From Acinetobacter sp. ANC 4910 (GTDB lineage Bacteria; Pseudomonadota; Gammaproteobacteria; Pseudomonadales; Moraxellaceae), in contig NZ_SJNT01000006.1 in NCBI RefSeq assembly GCF_004331035.1, positions 62,001 to 126,000 on the forward strand: 64,000 nucleotides of DNA. The letters are read 5' to 3'. Below the pieces are notes generated by a model. That model was not told where the DNA came from. It saw nothing but the letters and a program-made list of their open reading frames with translations, and made no database searches. Below, one piece after another: positions 9,041 to 19,646 of this stretch (position 1 is its first letter; each line of letters opens with the position of its first letter). The position numbers and the translations under genes were made by a program.

Positions 9041-9823
9041 ATGAAAAAATTAGCAATTGCCTCAGCGCTGTTCTCTGTCATTGCCATGACTGGGACAGCT
9101 CATGCATACCAAGCCGAAGTCGGTGCTTCTGCTGGACTAATCGATCCTGATAACGGCAGCTCAAGCGGTTCTTTTGGTGTAGATGGCACGTATTACTTCA
9201 ATCCAGTTCAAACTCGTAATGCACCTTTAGCCGAAGCTGCATTCCTAGACCGCGCAAGTAACGTTAGCGCAAAATATCAATATGACGAAGTTGGTAATGA
9301 TGAACGTCATCGTTATGGAGTAGGTGCTGAAGTTTACGTTCCTAACTCAGATTTCTACGTGAGTGGTAATGTAGGTCGCGACGATATGAAATTTGACCGT
9401 GGTGGCGATTTTGATGAGACCGTTTATGGCGCTGAAGTCGGTTATTTACCAGCACCAGGTTTATTAATTGCTGCGGGTCTAAAAGGCTATGACAACGATT
9501 ATGACGACGGCGTAGATCCTACTCTTCGCGCTAAATATGTCACCTCACTAAGCAATGGCAAAGACATTAACTTAGAAGCAGGCGCAGGTTTTGGTGATCT
9601 AGATGAATACAACCTAGCTGCAGACTATTTCATCGATAAAACCTTAAGCCTTGGCGTAGATTACTACAGTAAAGACCGTGATTATGCTGATACTAACGAA
9701 TTTGGTATCAATGCACGTAAATTCTTTACGCCACAAGTGAGCCTTGAAGGTCGTGTAGGTTTTGGTGAAGTCGGCAACAATGACTACAACAAATTTGGTG
9801 TAGCAGCGAAATACCGCTTCTAA
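9041..9823 (+). CDS. Omp33-36-like outer-membrane porin (second of a tandem pair)
   Basis: 260 residues, signal peptide about 1-22 (cleaving after GTAHA), mature start YQAEVGASAG. The block YYFNPVQTRNAPLAEAAFLDRASNVSAKYQY closely resembles Acinetobacter Omp33-36, and the protein ends in YRF, the outer-membrane barrel C-terminus. It shares block order with the preceding porin (NAPL.EAAFL near residue 65, a central VGY.P block, LAADY near the C-terminal third), so the two look like diverged tandem duplicates. It has its own promoter and terminator. Omp33-36 is linked in the literature to carbapenem entry and virulence; that this copy does so is not shown. Confidence 0.8.
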   Translation: MKKLAIASALFSVIAMTGTAHAYQAEVGASAGLIDPDNGSSSGSFGVDGTYYFNPVQTRNAPLAEAAFLDRASNVSAKYQYDEVGNDERHRYGVGAEVYVPNSDFYVSGNVGRDDMKFDRGGDFDETVYGAEVGYLPAPGLLIAAGLKGYDNDYDDGVDPTLRAKYVTSLSNGKDINLEAGAGFGDLDEYNLAADYFIDKTLSLGVDYYSKDRDYADTNEFGINARKFFTPQVSLEGRVGFGEVGNNDYNKFGVAAKYRF

Positions 9824-9856
9824 TTGCCAAAGTCATCATCGTTTTAGATGAGCATC

Positions 9857-9888
9857 AAAAAAAACCGCTGAATTCAGCGGTTTTTTTA
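9857..9888. terminator. bidirectional terminator between porin and recJ
   Basis: Perfect palindrome CCGCTGAATTCAGCGG flanked by an A-run and a T-run, so it can end both the plus-strand porin and the minus-strand recJ transcript. Confidence 0.88.
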
Positions 9889-11589
9889 TTATTGCAAATG
9901 CAAAACTCGCAATTGCAAACTGACTTGCCCATTAAAACTATTCTGTTCTAACTCATACACCAAATGCACCGAAGATTGCATTGGATCAAAGCTAAACTTA
10001 TCTGCCGCATTAAACGCAATTGCATCCACCACTTGCCCATTATCCAAAGCCAAACGTAATTTCAGGTGAATTTCCTTTAACCAACGATAATCCAACACCT
10101 GAAACTGCCCTTCAAAGATGGGGGCCGGAAATTTTTGTCCCCAAGGGGTCAAATGTTGCAGCAGATGAACCGTCTCTAAATTCAATGCCTCGGTCGGTAA
10201 TACACCATCCGTCCATAAAGTGGCTTGAAAAAGTGCCTCATCCATAGTTTGGATGAGTTGAACAAAATGCTGTTTAAATTCATCGAAATGCTGTTTCTTG
10301 ATGGTTAATCCTGCGGCTGCAGCATGCCCACCAAAATGGCTGACCAAATATGGAAACTGCTCTGCCACAGTTTCTATCGCATCACGGATATGAATACCTT
10401 CAATTGAGCGGGCGGAACCTTTAATATGCTCACCATCTTCATCGGCAGCAAACACAATCGCGGGGCGGTGGAACTGTTCTTTTAAGCGCCCCGCCACAAT
10501 CCCAATCACCCCTTGATGCCAATGCGGTTCGAACAGAATCAACGCGGCAGGCGTTTCGCTCAGCTCAAGTTTGAATTGTGCCAAAGCAGTTAAAGCATCC
10601 TGCTTCATTTGGGTTTCGACCTGACGTCGTTCCACATTCAGTTGATTCAGTTGCTGAGCCAAAGGATATGCGGTGCTGTAATCCTCTGCCAACAAACATT
10701 CAATGCCAATGTCCATGGTTTCCATGCGTCCCGCAGCATTAATCCGTGGCCCCAAGACAAAGCCTAGATCCTGTGCTTTGAGTTGTGCAACATCGCGCCC
10801 CGCAAGTTCCAATAAAACCGAAATCCCAATGCGACAATGTTGTTGCTGAATCCGTTTAATACCTGCATCTACTAAAATACGGTTGTTATAGTCTAATGCA
10901 GCAACATCCGCATAAGTCCCCAAAGCCACCAAATCCAGATATTGTGCAATCTTGGCACTGGATTTACCTTGCTGAGCACGACTACTACTTAAATTTGCCA
11001 ACAGATAGAATGCAACCCCGACTCCTGCCAAGGCTTTGCTTGGAAATTCACAATCCAATTGATTTGGATTCACTACGGCCTCAGCAGCAGGAATCTCTTT
11101 GGTGGTGAGATGATGATCGGTAATCACCACCTGCATGCCGTGTGCTTGTGCCTGAGCGACACCCGCATGGCTAGAAATCCCATTGTCCACCGTGACCAGA
11201 ACATCAGGCTGAAACTTGGCAAAAGCCAAATCTGCAATCGCAGGAGTTAAGCCATAACCATATTTAAAACGGTCGGGCACCAGATAATTCACTTGTGCGC
11301 CCATTTCTCGCAATGCCAAAACCATTAATGCCGTACTGGTGGCACCATCTGCATCATAATCGCCCACAATAACTATTTTCTGGTGCTGATCAATCGCTTG
11401 ATCGAGCAGTTCAATTGCCTGAGGCAACCCTTTTAAACTCGGGGCTAAGAGATGCTTTAACTTTAATTCAAGTTCTTGTTGCGATTGCACCCCACGGCGC
11501 GCCAAAATTTGTGCAATAAAAGGCGACACGCCCTGAATATTTTCAGGGCGTGTTAAATAAGGTCGTTGCTTAATTTGTATCTGTGTCAT
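9889..11589 (-). CDS. recJ: single-stranded-DNA-specific exonuclease RecJ
   Basis: 5'-3' ssDNA exonuclease of the RecFOR recombination and mismatch repair pathways, 566 residues. DHH-phosphoesterase motifs: IVGDYDADGATSTA (about 74-87), TVDNGISSH, VVITDHHL, and the DHHA1 motif FGGHAAAAGLTI (about 420-431). These supply the metal-binding aspartates and histidines. Its ATG follows the pdxH stop directly with no spacer, which suggests translational coupling in a glmM-pdxH-recJ operon. Confidence 0.95.
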   Translation of the reverse strand: MTQIQIKQRPYLTRPENIQGVSPFIAQILARRGVQSQQELELKLKHLLAPSLKGLPQAIELLDQAIDQHQKIVIVGDYDADGATSTALMVLALREMGAQVNYLVPDRFKYGYGLTPAIADLAFAKFQPDVLVTVDNGISSHAGVAQAQAHGMQVVITDHHLTTKEIPAAEAVVNPNQLDCEFPSKALAGVGVAFYLLANLSSSRAQQGKSSAKIAQYLDLVALGTYADVAALDYNNRILVDAGIKRIQQQHCRIGISVLLELAGRDVAQLKAQDLGFVLGPRINAAGRMETMDIGIECLLAEDYSTAYPLAQQLNQLNVERRQVETQMKQDALTALAQFKLELSETPAALILFEPHWHQGVIGIVAGRLKEQFHRPAIVFAADEDGEHIKGSARSIEGIHIRDAIETVAEQFPYLVSHFGGHAAAAGLTIKKQHFDEFKQHFVQLIQTMDEALFQATLWTDGVLPTEALNLETVHLLQHLTPWGQKFPAPIFEGQFQVLDYRWLKEIHLKLRLALDNGQVVDAIAFNAADKFSFDPMQSSVHLVYELEQNSFNGQVSLQLRVLHLQ

Positions 11590-12246
11590 TTAAGGCATCA
11601 GTCGTTGTAATTTCCATATACCATCGATTCTTTCATAACTCAGACGGTCATGTAAACGATTTGGTCGTCCTTGCCAAAACTCATAATAATCTGGCTGCAA
11701 ACGATAGCCGCCCCAAAAAGTAGGCTTATCCAATTCAGACTGATCTACCACCTGATCCTGCAAATTCTGGAAACGTTGCTGAAGCTCATCCCGACTGGCA
11801 ATCACACCACTTTGCGGGGTACTGATATGTGCAGCAATCTGGCTATCACGTGGGCGCTTACGATAATATGCGGTTGCTTCATCTTCGGTAATTTTTTCGA
11901 CTCGACCACTGACACGAATTTGGCGCTCCAATTCTGGCCAGTAAAACAACAGCTCAGCATAAGGATTCTCAACCAAATCTAAGCCTTTTTGGCTGTCATA
12001 GTTGGTATAAAAGTCATAACCTGCTTCCGTTGCACCGCGTAATAACACAGTCCGCACATGTGGACGTCCTTGGCGATTTGCTGTCGCCAAATACATCGCA
12101 TAAGGTTCGTGTAAACGCGCCTCTAGGGCAATATTAAACCAATTGAGAAATTGCTCATGCGGATGCTGTTCAACCTCCGACTCAAGCAATTCCCCTTTTT
12201 GATAACTCAACCGCAATTCACTTAAATCTTTAATTAAATCGCTCAT
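11590..12246 (-). CDS. pdxH: pyridoxamine 5'-phosphate oxidase
   Basis: FMN enzyme that oxidises PNP/PMP to pyridoxal 5'-phosphate, the last step of vitamin B6 synthesis and salvage. 218 residues, the usual size. Seen: RPHVRTVLLRG (FMN/substrate binding), YTNYDSQKGLDL, RQIRVSGRVEKI, and the C-terminal QGRPNRLHDRLSYER, with the final WKLQRL.P expected of PdxH. It is 11 bases downstream of glmM and abuts recJ. Confidence 0.96.
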   Translation of the reverse strand: MSDLIKDLSELRLSYQKGELLESEVEQHPHEQFLNWFNIALEARLHEPYAMYLATANRQGRPHVRTVLLRGATEAGYDFYTNYDSQKGLDLVENPYAELLFYWPELERQIRVSGRVEKITEDEATAYYRKRPRDSQIAAHISTPQSGVIASRDELQQRFQNLQDQVVDQSELDKPTFWGGYRLQPDYYEFWQGRPNRLHDRLSYERIDGIWKLQRLMP

Positions 12247-12257
12247 TACATTATTCC

Positions 12258-13589
12258 TTAAGCGGCTTGGGTACGAACCACATCAGCAAGATGATTTGCC
12301 AAAGCAGTGACTTCTTCCAGTTGATCACCTTCTACCATGACCCGAATCACAGGTTCTGTACCTGATTTACGAATCAATAGACGGCCACGACCCGCGAGCT
12401 GTGTCTCAGCTTTTTCAAATTCAGCCACCATTGCTGGGTTTGCATATGGGTCTATCATGTGCTCTAAACGCACATTGACCAACACTTGCGGGAACAGCTT
12501 GAAGTCTGCAACCAGTTCATGCAATGGCTTATTCTGTTCAACCATTACTGTCAGTACTTGTAATGCCGCAATAATTGCATCCCCTGTCGTGCTCTTATCT
12601 AGCGTTAAGATATGGCCTGATGGTTCACCACCTATTACCCACTGATTTTCTTCAAGAGCTTGCAACACATAACGGTCGCCCACTTTAGCGCGTACAAATG
12701 GCACTTGAGCTTGATCTAATGCCAATTCTAACGCCATGTTACTCATGACTGTACCAGCAATACCTGCTGGTTTTTTGCTGGCTTGTGTCGCCAAAATATA
12801 CAGAATATGGTCGCCTGTAATTTGTTCACCATTACGGTCGACCATAATCACGCGATCCGCATCGCCATCGAAAGCGATCCCTACATCAGCTTTGTGTTCA
12901 ACAACTGCTTTTTGTAAGTTTTCAGGATGGGTTGAGCCACAATCTTTATTAATATTGAGACCATCGGGTTCATTATAGAGTGCAATTACTTTGGCACCGA
13001 GCTCTTTAAATACGGCAGGTCCCACGTTATAAGCCGCACCATTGGCACAGTCCACTACTATTTTTAAACTCGATAAATCATAATGATACGGGAACGTTGA
13101 TTTACAAAATTCGATATAACGGCCATTGGCATCTTTTACACGGACACTTTTACCTAAGTTGGCCGTGTCTTCAATCAACAAATCATTTTCTAATTCTTGG
13201 TTAATCGCTTCTTGTAAGGCATCCGGTAGTTTTTTACCTTCACCAGAAAAGAATTTAATACCGTTATCAAAATAAGGGTTATGTGATGCAGAAATCACAA
13301 TACCCAAACTGGCATGTAGGGCACGTGTTAAATGGGCAATTGCAGGTGTAGGCAGTGGGCCCAATAAATGCACATAGACACCCGCAGCATTCAATCCTGC
13401 CTGTAAAGCTGCTTCTAAAATATAACCTGATAATCGCGTATCTTTACCTAACACAACAATTGGTTTGTCTTTCTGCGAAATTTTTTTTAAAACTTTTCCA
13501 GCTGCAAATCCTAGTTTTAGTGCAAATTCAGGCGTAATTGGTAATTCTCCAAATTTTCCACGAATACCATCTGTGCCAAAATAACTCAT
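12258..13589 (-). CDS. glmM: phosphoglucosamine mutase
   Basis: Interconverts glucosamine-6-P and glucosamine-1-P, feeding UDP-GlcNAc for peptidoglycan and LOS. 443 residues. The catalytic phosphoserine is in [12 protein letters not shown] (about 100-111), the metal loop is FDGDADR, sugar binding is GGEPSGH, and phosphate binding is [23 protein letters not shown] near the N-terminus is characteristic of GlmM rather than other hexose mutases. First gene of the glmM-pdxH-recJ run. Confidence 0.97.
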   Translation of the reverse strand: MSYFGTDGIRGKFGELPITPEFALKLGFAAGKVLKKISQKDKPIVVLGKDTRLSGYILEAALQAGLNAAGVYVHLLGPLPTPAIAHLTRALHASLGIVISASHNPYFDNGIKFFSGEGKKLPDALQEAINQELENDLLIEDTANLGKSVRVKDANGRYIEFCKSTFPYHYDLSSLKIVVDCANGAAYNVGPAVFKELGAKVIALYNEPDGLNINKDCGSTHPENLQKAVVEHKADVGIAFDGDADRVIMVDRNGEQITGDHILYILATQASKKPAGIAGTVMSNMALELALDQAQVPFVRAKVGDRYVLQALEENQWVIGGEPSGHILTLDKSTTGDAIIAALQVLTVMVEQNKPLHELVADFKLFPQVLVNVRLEHMIDPYANPAMVAEFEKAETQLAGRGRLLIRKSGTEPVIRVMVEGDQLEEVTALANHLADVVRTQAA

Positions 13590-13660
13590 GTTTTACTCAC
13601 TTCTTATAGCTAGGTGCTGTTATCCACCTTTTGTCATAGTGAAATACTTTACACCAAAAC

Positions 13661-13690
13661 AAAAAAGACCGTCATAGTGTTGACGGTCTC
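13661..13690 (-). terminator. intrinsic terminator of guaB
   Basis: Stem GACCGTCA/TGACGGTC with a 6-base loop. Read on the minus strand it is followed by TTTTTT, 23 bases past the guaB stop. Confidence 0.88.
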
Positions 13691-13712
13691 TTTGGGTCTA
13701 AATTACTAAAAA

Positions 13713-15206
<1,494 letters not shown>

Positions 15207-15361
15207 CTATTATAAACAAATTTAGCTTTAAATTTCATTTTTTATTAAAAAAATATCATTTAAAAAATATAGGCACACGGAAAAGCATGTTCAGCCCCAA
15301 TTTCAACGTTAGAGACTGACTTTAATTTATAAGCCAATCTCATTTTCAATTGAGTAAGAAA

Positions 15362-16159
15362 TTACGTTGGGCAGGTAAAAACACTTTCATCCATTAAGTC
15401 AATGCCGCATTCCAAGGTTTCAATCCAATCCAAGAACTGGTTGATCATCTCTTTGCCAATAAATGGCGTACCATGTTGTGGCACAATCATTTCAATATCC
15501 ATGCTACGCACCATCTTCACCCATAGGCGAATGACTTTATTGGAACACATATAGCGTTGATGAAACCCTTTCATTTTCGGAATATGGGAAGAAAAACTTT
15601 CCAAGGGTTTATTGGCATCATCCACCATCGAAGCGCCCATATCACCTGAAAATAAAATTTTTGCAATTGGATCGTAAAATTGAAAATTCCCAACTGAATG
15701 CAGAAAATGGGCAGGAACAACTACAATACTTGATTCACCCAAAGGAATGATTCCACCGTGGTCTGGCAATTCGATCAAGCGTTCCAACCACCCACCTTTC
15801 ATGCGGTCACTCATAAAGGCAGAGTTTAAATGGGGTAAAAAGCGTGCCCAAAGTTTTGAAGCAACCACTTTGGCATCGCTATACACTAACCAGCGTGGCA
15901 TTGAGGTAATAATGTCAGGATCTTGGTGTGAAGCCATCACATAATCCAGATTAGTTAAACGGGTGTATTTATTCAGCTCCATCGTTAAGGGGACATAAGT
16001 CAAATCACCCCCCGGATCTAATACCGCAGCACGCTCATGATCTAAAATCAGAAACTGGTTTGCCTGTACGCCTTCACCTTTAACCAAACTGGTAAAACTG
16101 ATGCACTTATGTGTGCCATTATCAAATAACACTTGTGATGTGGTGCGATCAAAAGCCAT
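15362..16159 (-). CDS. metallo-beta-lactamase-fold diiron (ODP/flavodiiron-like) protein
   Basis: 265 residues with the oxygen-binding diiron type of MBL fold seen in flavodiiron proteins, but no flavodoxin domain. Ligand motifs in order: ASHQDPDI (about 76-83) in place of the usual HxHxDH, PAHFLHSVGNF, SGDMGAS, and VPQHGTPF. The H-x-[D/E]-x-D set plus later H, D, H fits a diiron O2- or NO-reducing site rather than a zinc hydrolase. It stands alone between guaB and the GDT1-type transporter. Function is inferred; redox partner unknown. Confidence 0.75.
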   Translation of the reverse strand: MAFDRTTSQVLFDNGTHKCISFTSLVKGEGVQANQFLILDHERAAVLDPGGDLTYVPLTMELNKYTRLTNLDYVMASHQDPDIITSMPRWLVYSDAKVVASKLWARFLPHLNSAFMSDRMKGGWLERLIELPDHGGIIPLGESSIVVVPAHFLHSVGNFQFYDPIAKILFSGDMGASMVDDANKPLESFSSHIPKMKGFHQRYMCSNKVIRLWVKMVRSMDIEMIVPQHGTPFIGKEMINQFLDWIETLECGIDLMDESVFTCPT

Positions 16160-16296
16160 AGCAAAACCCCAATAATTCTATTCTATATAAGTACAATTTT
16201 TAATTCCCTATAACATAAATGGAAATAGTTGAACTTACAATAAATATACAGAGCTAGTTTTCACTTTTTGGCACTTATTTGTCTGATTTATCTAAT

Positions 16297-16325
16297 AAAA
16301 AACCCAACTGTTTTGCTGGGTTTTC
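16297..16325 (-). terminator. terminator of the GDT1-type transporter gene
   Basis: AAAACCCA/TGGGTTTT stem with a 10-base loop. Read on the minus strand it is followed by a T-run, 16 bases past the stop at 16341. Confidence 0.8.
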
Positions 16326-16340
16326 TGAAAAAATGCTTGC

Positions 16341-16916
16341 TTACCAGAAATAATGCTGCACTAAGGTAGAGACACCAATAATTAAGAAGATAACTGCGCC
16401 AATTTTATGAATTAATGAAATTGGTAACTTGTCTGCCAATTTATTCCCGACAAATACTGCAGGTGCGTTTGCCAACATCATACCCACTGTGGTTCCAGCC
16501 ATCACCCAAAAGATACTGTCATAACGCGCAGCCAAGGCCACAGTTGCAATTTGGGTTTTATCACCAATTTCTGCCAAAAAGAATAAGACAAAAGTTGCGC
16601 CGAACACACCAAATCTCTGCCACTTATTGATGCTATCAGTTTCATCGTCCAACTCATCTGGAATAAGCATCCAAGCCGCCATACCAATAAAGCCAAGTGA
16701 CAACACCCAGATCAATACTTCAGGACTTAAAACAGTGGTGATCCATTGACCCAATACCGCAGATAAGCCATGGTTAATCAGCGTTGCAGCTAAAATTGCA
16801 ATCAGAATAGGGACAGGTTTACGGAAACGTGCAGCCAATAATAAGGCAAGAAGTTGGGTTTTATCACCCATTTCGGCGAGTGCGACAATTGCTGTCGAAA
16901 TTAGGAACTCATGCAT
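16341..16916 (-). CDS. GDT1/TMEM165 (UPF0016) family cation transporter
   Basis: 191 residues, six hydrophobic helices in two repeats. Each repeat has the family signature: AEMGDKTQLLALLLAARF (about 14-31) and AEIGDKTQIATVALAARY (about 115-132). Bacterial members are Mn2+ (or Ca2+) exporters of the inner membrane, so manganese efflux is the best guess. Its 5' leader holds a perfect 8-base dyad (16931-16971), which may be regulatory. A yybP-ykoY manganese riboswitch consensus is not recognisable there. Confidence 0.85.
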   Translation of the reverse strand: MHEFLISTAIVALAEMGDKTQLLALLLAARFRKPVPILIAILAATLINHGLSAVLGQWITTVLSPEVLIWVLSLGFIGMAAWMLIPDELDDETDSINKWQRFGVFGATFVLFFLAEIGDKTQIATVALAARYDSIFWVMAGTTVGMMLANAPAVFVGNKLADKLPISLIHKIGAVIFLIIGVSTLVQHYFW

Positions 16917-17220
16917 AACATCTTTTCTCTGGCTAGCAAAATTTGCCTATGACTTACCCCTCCTGCTAGCCAAAATCAAATTGATTGATGCAGAGTGGTA
17001 AATCAAAGGTCTTGCCAACAAAAAAAGCTGCTTAATGAGCTTATTTGGTTCTTTGCTATGATGACCATGTTCTGTGGAACAATTATGTTGATCATCACCT
17101 TTTTACATAACGTAAAAAGCGGCTACTCCCCAATGAATCGAGTTCATTATATAAAATTTACTCAATTTTTCCAATCTTTCATTTTGTTTTTATCATCAGG
17201 CAGATTTGTTCTCTTTGGGG
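16917..17220 (-). other. leader/promoter region of the GDT1-type gene
   Basis: 304 bases without a convincing gene. It holds the dyad at 16931-16971 next to the transporter start and, further out, AT-rich sequence that should contain its promoter. A plus-strand reading frame (from 16995) has no ribosome binding site, runs into the opposite gene, and is not called. Confidence 0.5.
16931..16971 (-). promoter_or_regulatory. leader hairpin upstream of the GDT1-type gene
   Basis: Perfect 8-base inverted repeat GGCTAGCA (16931-16938) and TGCTAGCC (16964-16971) enclosing 25 bases, including a purine-rich AGGAGGGG (minus strand) and GCAAATTTTGC. It ends 14 bases before the ATG. It is not followed by a T-run, so it is not a plain terminator. 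Candidates: metal-responsive operator, RNA thermometer-like or riboswitch-like leader. Confidence 0.4.
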
Positions 17221-17520
17221 TTAAAACTGGAATTCTAAGCGTTGGTATAACCAAATGGCGATTCGACACAACCCCAACAGCATAGCCAAGCCGACATTAA
17301 AACCAAGCCAACCAAAACTTCCCCAACCACTAGCACCGCCGATATGCTGCGCTTGATATTCCATCGAGAACACGATAGTTGCGGTAAAAATCTCCACCCC
17401 CATGACCAAATAGGTAATCCATTGCCATGGAAAATGCAACACACTCAGCCAAAGTCCCATTAACACCAAGACCAGCAACAACAGCGGCAGCATAAACTTG
17501 AAAAATGCAAACATTTGCAT
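17221..17520 (-). CDS. small hydrophobic membrane protein, unknown
   Basis: About 99 residues with two or three hydrophobic segments (FFKFMLPLLLLVLVLMGLWL near the N-terminus, ITYLVMGVEIFTATIVF in the middle, LGFNVGLAMLLGLCRIAIWL near the C-terminus). The start at 17520 (MQMFAFF) has GGGAG 4 bases upstream; a longer in-frame start at 17565 is possible. I do not recognise the family. It lies alone between the GDT1-type gene and aceF on the same strand. Confidence 0.55.
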   Translation of the reverse strand: MQMFAFFKFMLPLLLLVLVLMGLWLSVLHFPWQWITYLVMGVEIFTATIVFSMEYQAQHIGGASGWGSFGWLGFNVGLAMLLGLCRIAIWLYQRLEFQF

Positions 17521-17626
17521 GCGACTCCCTGCATTCACTTCTACTTTTCCTCTCATTTTAACCAAATCAATCCAGTTCTCTAAACTTCACAACAGATTTT
17601 TACGATTTTTCCAATTCCATCACAAT

Positions 17627-17650
17627 AAAAAACCCCGCCGAGGCGAGGTT
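17627..17650 (-). terminator. terminator of the aceEF operon
   Basis: Stem AACC(C)CGCC/GGCG(A)GGTT. Read on the minus strand it is followed by TTTTTTATT, 24 bases past the aceF stop. Confidence 0.82.
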
Positions 17651-17673
17651 TGAAACACTAATTGAAACACTGA

Positions 17674-19644
17674 CTAGATCAGTAAACTACGGATATCTGC
17701 CAACAACTTAGTTAACTTATTGGTGAAACGTGCTGCATCTGCCCCATTAATCACACGGTGATCGTAAGACAATGACAGTGGAAGCATAAGTTTCGGATCA
17801 AAACCTTGCCCGTTCCATACTGGCTGCATGGTCGCTGGCGAAATACCGAGAATCGCCACTTGTGGCCAGTTCACCAATGGTGTAAATGCTGTACCACCAA
17901 TCGCCCCAAGGCTTGAAATGGTGAAATTCGCACCTTGTAAGTCTTTCGGTGAAAGTTTCTTATCACGTGCTTTTTGACCCAATACGCCTAATTCAACCGC
18001 AATTTGCTTAATGGTTTTTTGGTCTGGATTACGTAACACTGGAACGGTTAAGCCATCTGGGGTCGCTACAGCAATACCCATATGGATTTCATTACGCAAT
18101 AATACAGACTTACCATCATCAGCCAAATGACCCGCAAAATCACGCTCTTCTTTGAGTAAGTGCGCCACAGCTTTGATAATGAATGCCATAATGGTCAGGC
18201 TAATGCCATCTTTCTTAAAGTTACCTTTAAGATCATTACGCCAAGCTTCAAGTTCAGTAATATCAGCCAAATCAAACTGCGTAACTTGAGGAATAAAGTT
18301 GTTCAATGACAATTGCGGAATGGATACTTGCTGCAAACGCGTCAGCACTTTTTCTTCCACGCCACCAAAAGCAGTGAAGTCAGGAAGCTTTGGCAAACCT
18401 GAAACAGCAGGTGCTGCCGCAGCGACTGGTGCCGCTTGCGGTGCTGTCAAACGTGCTTTCACATAAGCAAACACATCTTCTTTCATTAAGCGACCATGTG
18501 GCCCTGAGTTTTGTACTTGTGCAAGTACAACACCTAATTCACGCGCCAATTTACGTACCGCAGGGCCTGCATATACTTTTGCATTTTCTGCACTTTGTTC
18601 TTTGGTCAGCTTATCTACCCCAGTTGTTTGCACTGGCGCAGCTTCAACTTTGGCAGAAGACACAACAGGAGTCGTAGACACTTGTGGCTGAGCTTTTGGT
18701 GCTGCAACAGGAGCTTGTACAGCTGGCGCTGCCGATTCGCCTTCAATTGTCACCAAAGGCATACCTTGCGCGACACTTTGTCCAGCAGAAACATGAATGG
18801 CTTTAATCACACCCGCAGTCGTACTTGGTACTTCTACCGTCGCTTTATCTGACTCCACCACAATAATGCTTTGATCGTTCTCGACACGATCGCCCACGCT
18901 CACCAAAATCTCAGCGACAGTGGCTTTGTCGACACCTAAGTCGGGTACTGTAATTTCTACCGCACCTGTTGCAACTGGAGCTGCCGTAGCAACAACTGCC
19001 TGCACAGGTTCAGCAGCTGCTACAGGAGCTGACGCAGGTGCGTTTGTCGCTACAGCAGTTGGCGCAGCCGCAGCTGCCACTTTCACTTTTAACAGCACTA
19101 CACCTTCTTTCACGGTGTCGCCAGCTTGAATTTCAACACTTTCAACTGTGCCCGCAACCGTACTCGGTACTTCAACTGTCGCTTTGTCTGATTCAACTAC
19201 CACGATACTTTGATCAACTTCAAGTGTATCGCCAGCTTTGACCAGGATTTCACCGACAACTGCTTTTTCAACACCAATGTCTGGAACTTGTACATCAACT
19301 ACAGCACTTGTCGCTGATTGAGTCGCTGCAACAGGAGTTGCTACTTCTGGCGTGGCAACCACTGGAGCAGGTTCAGCCACTTTTTCTTCTGCTTTTGCTG
19401 CGACAGGAGTTGCAGCAACATCTGATTCAAGCTCAATCAGCACAGCGCCTTCAGAGACTTCATCGCCGACTGTAACGCTGATGCTTTTGACCACACCTGC
19501 TGAAGTGCTAGGCACTTCAACAGAGGCTTTGTCGGACTCAAGTAAGACCAAACTGTCATCGACAGCAATCTGGTCGCCGACTTTTACTAAAATTTCTGCA
19601 ACCGTGGCTTTATCTACGCCAATATCAGGTGTTGTGATTTGCAT
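17674..19644 (-). CDS. aceF: pyruvate dehydrogenase E2, dihydrolipoyl acetyltransferase, three lipoyl domains
   Basis: Core of the pyruvate dehydrogenase complex; transfers acetyl from lipoyl groups to CoA. 656 residues. Three lipoyl domains (about 1-75, 118-190, 230-305), each with the lipoylation site ESDKA[ST]VEVPS, are joined by long Ala/Pro/Val linkers. Then come a peripheral-subunit-binding domain (AGPAVRKLARELGV, about 360-400) and the catalytic domain ending with the active-site block SLSYDHRVINGADAARF. It begins 2 bases after the aceE stop. Lpd (E3) is not in the window. Confidence 0.96.
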   Translation of the reverse strand: MQITTPDIGVDKATVAEILVKVGDQIAVDDSLVLLESDKASVEVPSTSAGVVKSISVTVGDEVSEGAVLIELESDVAATPVAAKAEEKVAEPAPVVATPEVATPVAATQSATSAVVDVQVPDIGVEKAVVGEILVKAGDTLEVDQSIVVVESDKATVEVPSTVAGTVESVEIQAGDTVKEGVVLLKVKVAAAAAPTAVATNAPASAPVAAAEPVQAVVATAAPVATGAVEITVPDLGVDKATVAEILVSVGDRVENDQSIIVVESDKATVEVPSTTAGVIKAIHVSAGQSVAQGMPLVTIEGESAAPAVQAPVAAPKAQPQVSTTPVVSSAKVEAAPVQTTGVDKLTKEQSAENAKVYAGPAVRKLARELGVVLAQVQNSGPHGRLMKEDVFAYVKARLTAPQAAPVAAAAPAVSGLPKLPDFTAFGGVEEKVLTRLQQVSIPQLSLNNFIPQVTQFDLADITELEAWRNDLKGNFKKDGISLTIMAFIIKAVAHLLKEERDFAGHLADDGKSVLLRNEIHMGIAVATPDGLTVPVLRNPDQKTIKQIAVELGVLGQKARDKKLSPKDLQGANFTISSLGAIGGTAFTPLVNWPQVAILGISPATMQPVWNGQGFDPKLMLPLSLSYDHRVINGADAARFTNKLTKLLADIRSLLI

Positions 19645-19646
19645 GC

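Noticed and set aside
16917..16992. yybP-ykoY manganese riboswitch upstream of the GDT1-type gene
   Set aside because: The leader has a hairpin, but the conserved GGGGAGUAG, GUCAACAUAC-type and closing blocks are not found. I report only the dyad.
16995..17285. Plus-strand ORF of 96 codons
   Set aside because: No ribosome binding site or recognisable protein, and its end lies on top of the opposite-strand membrane protein gene.
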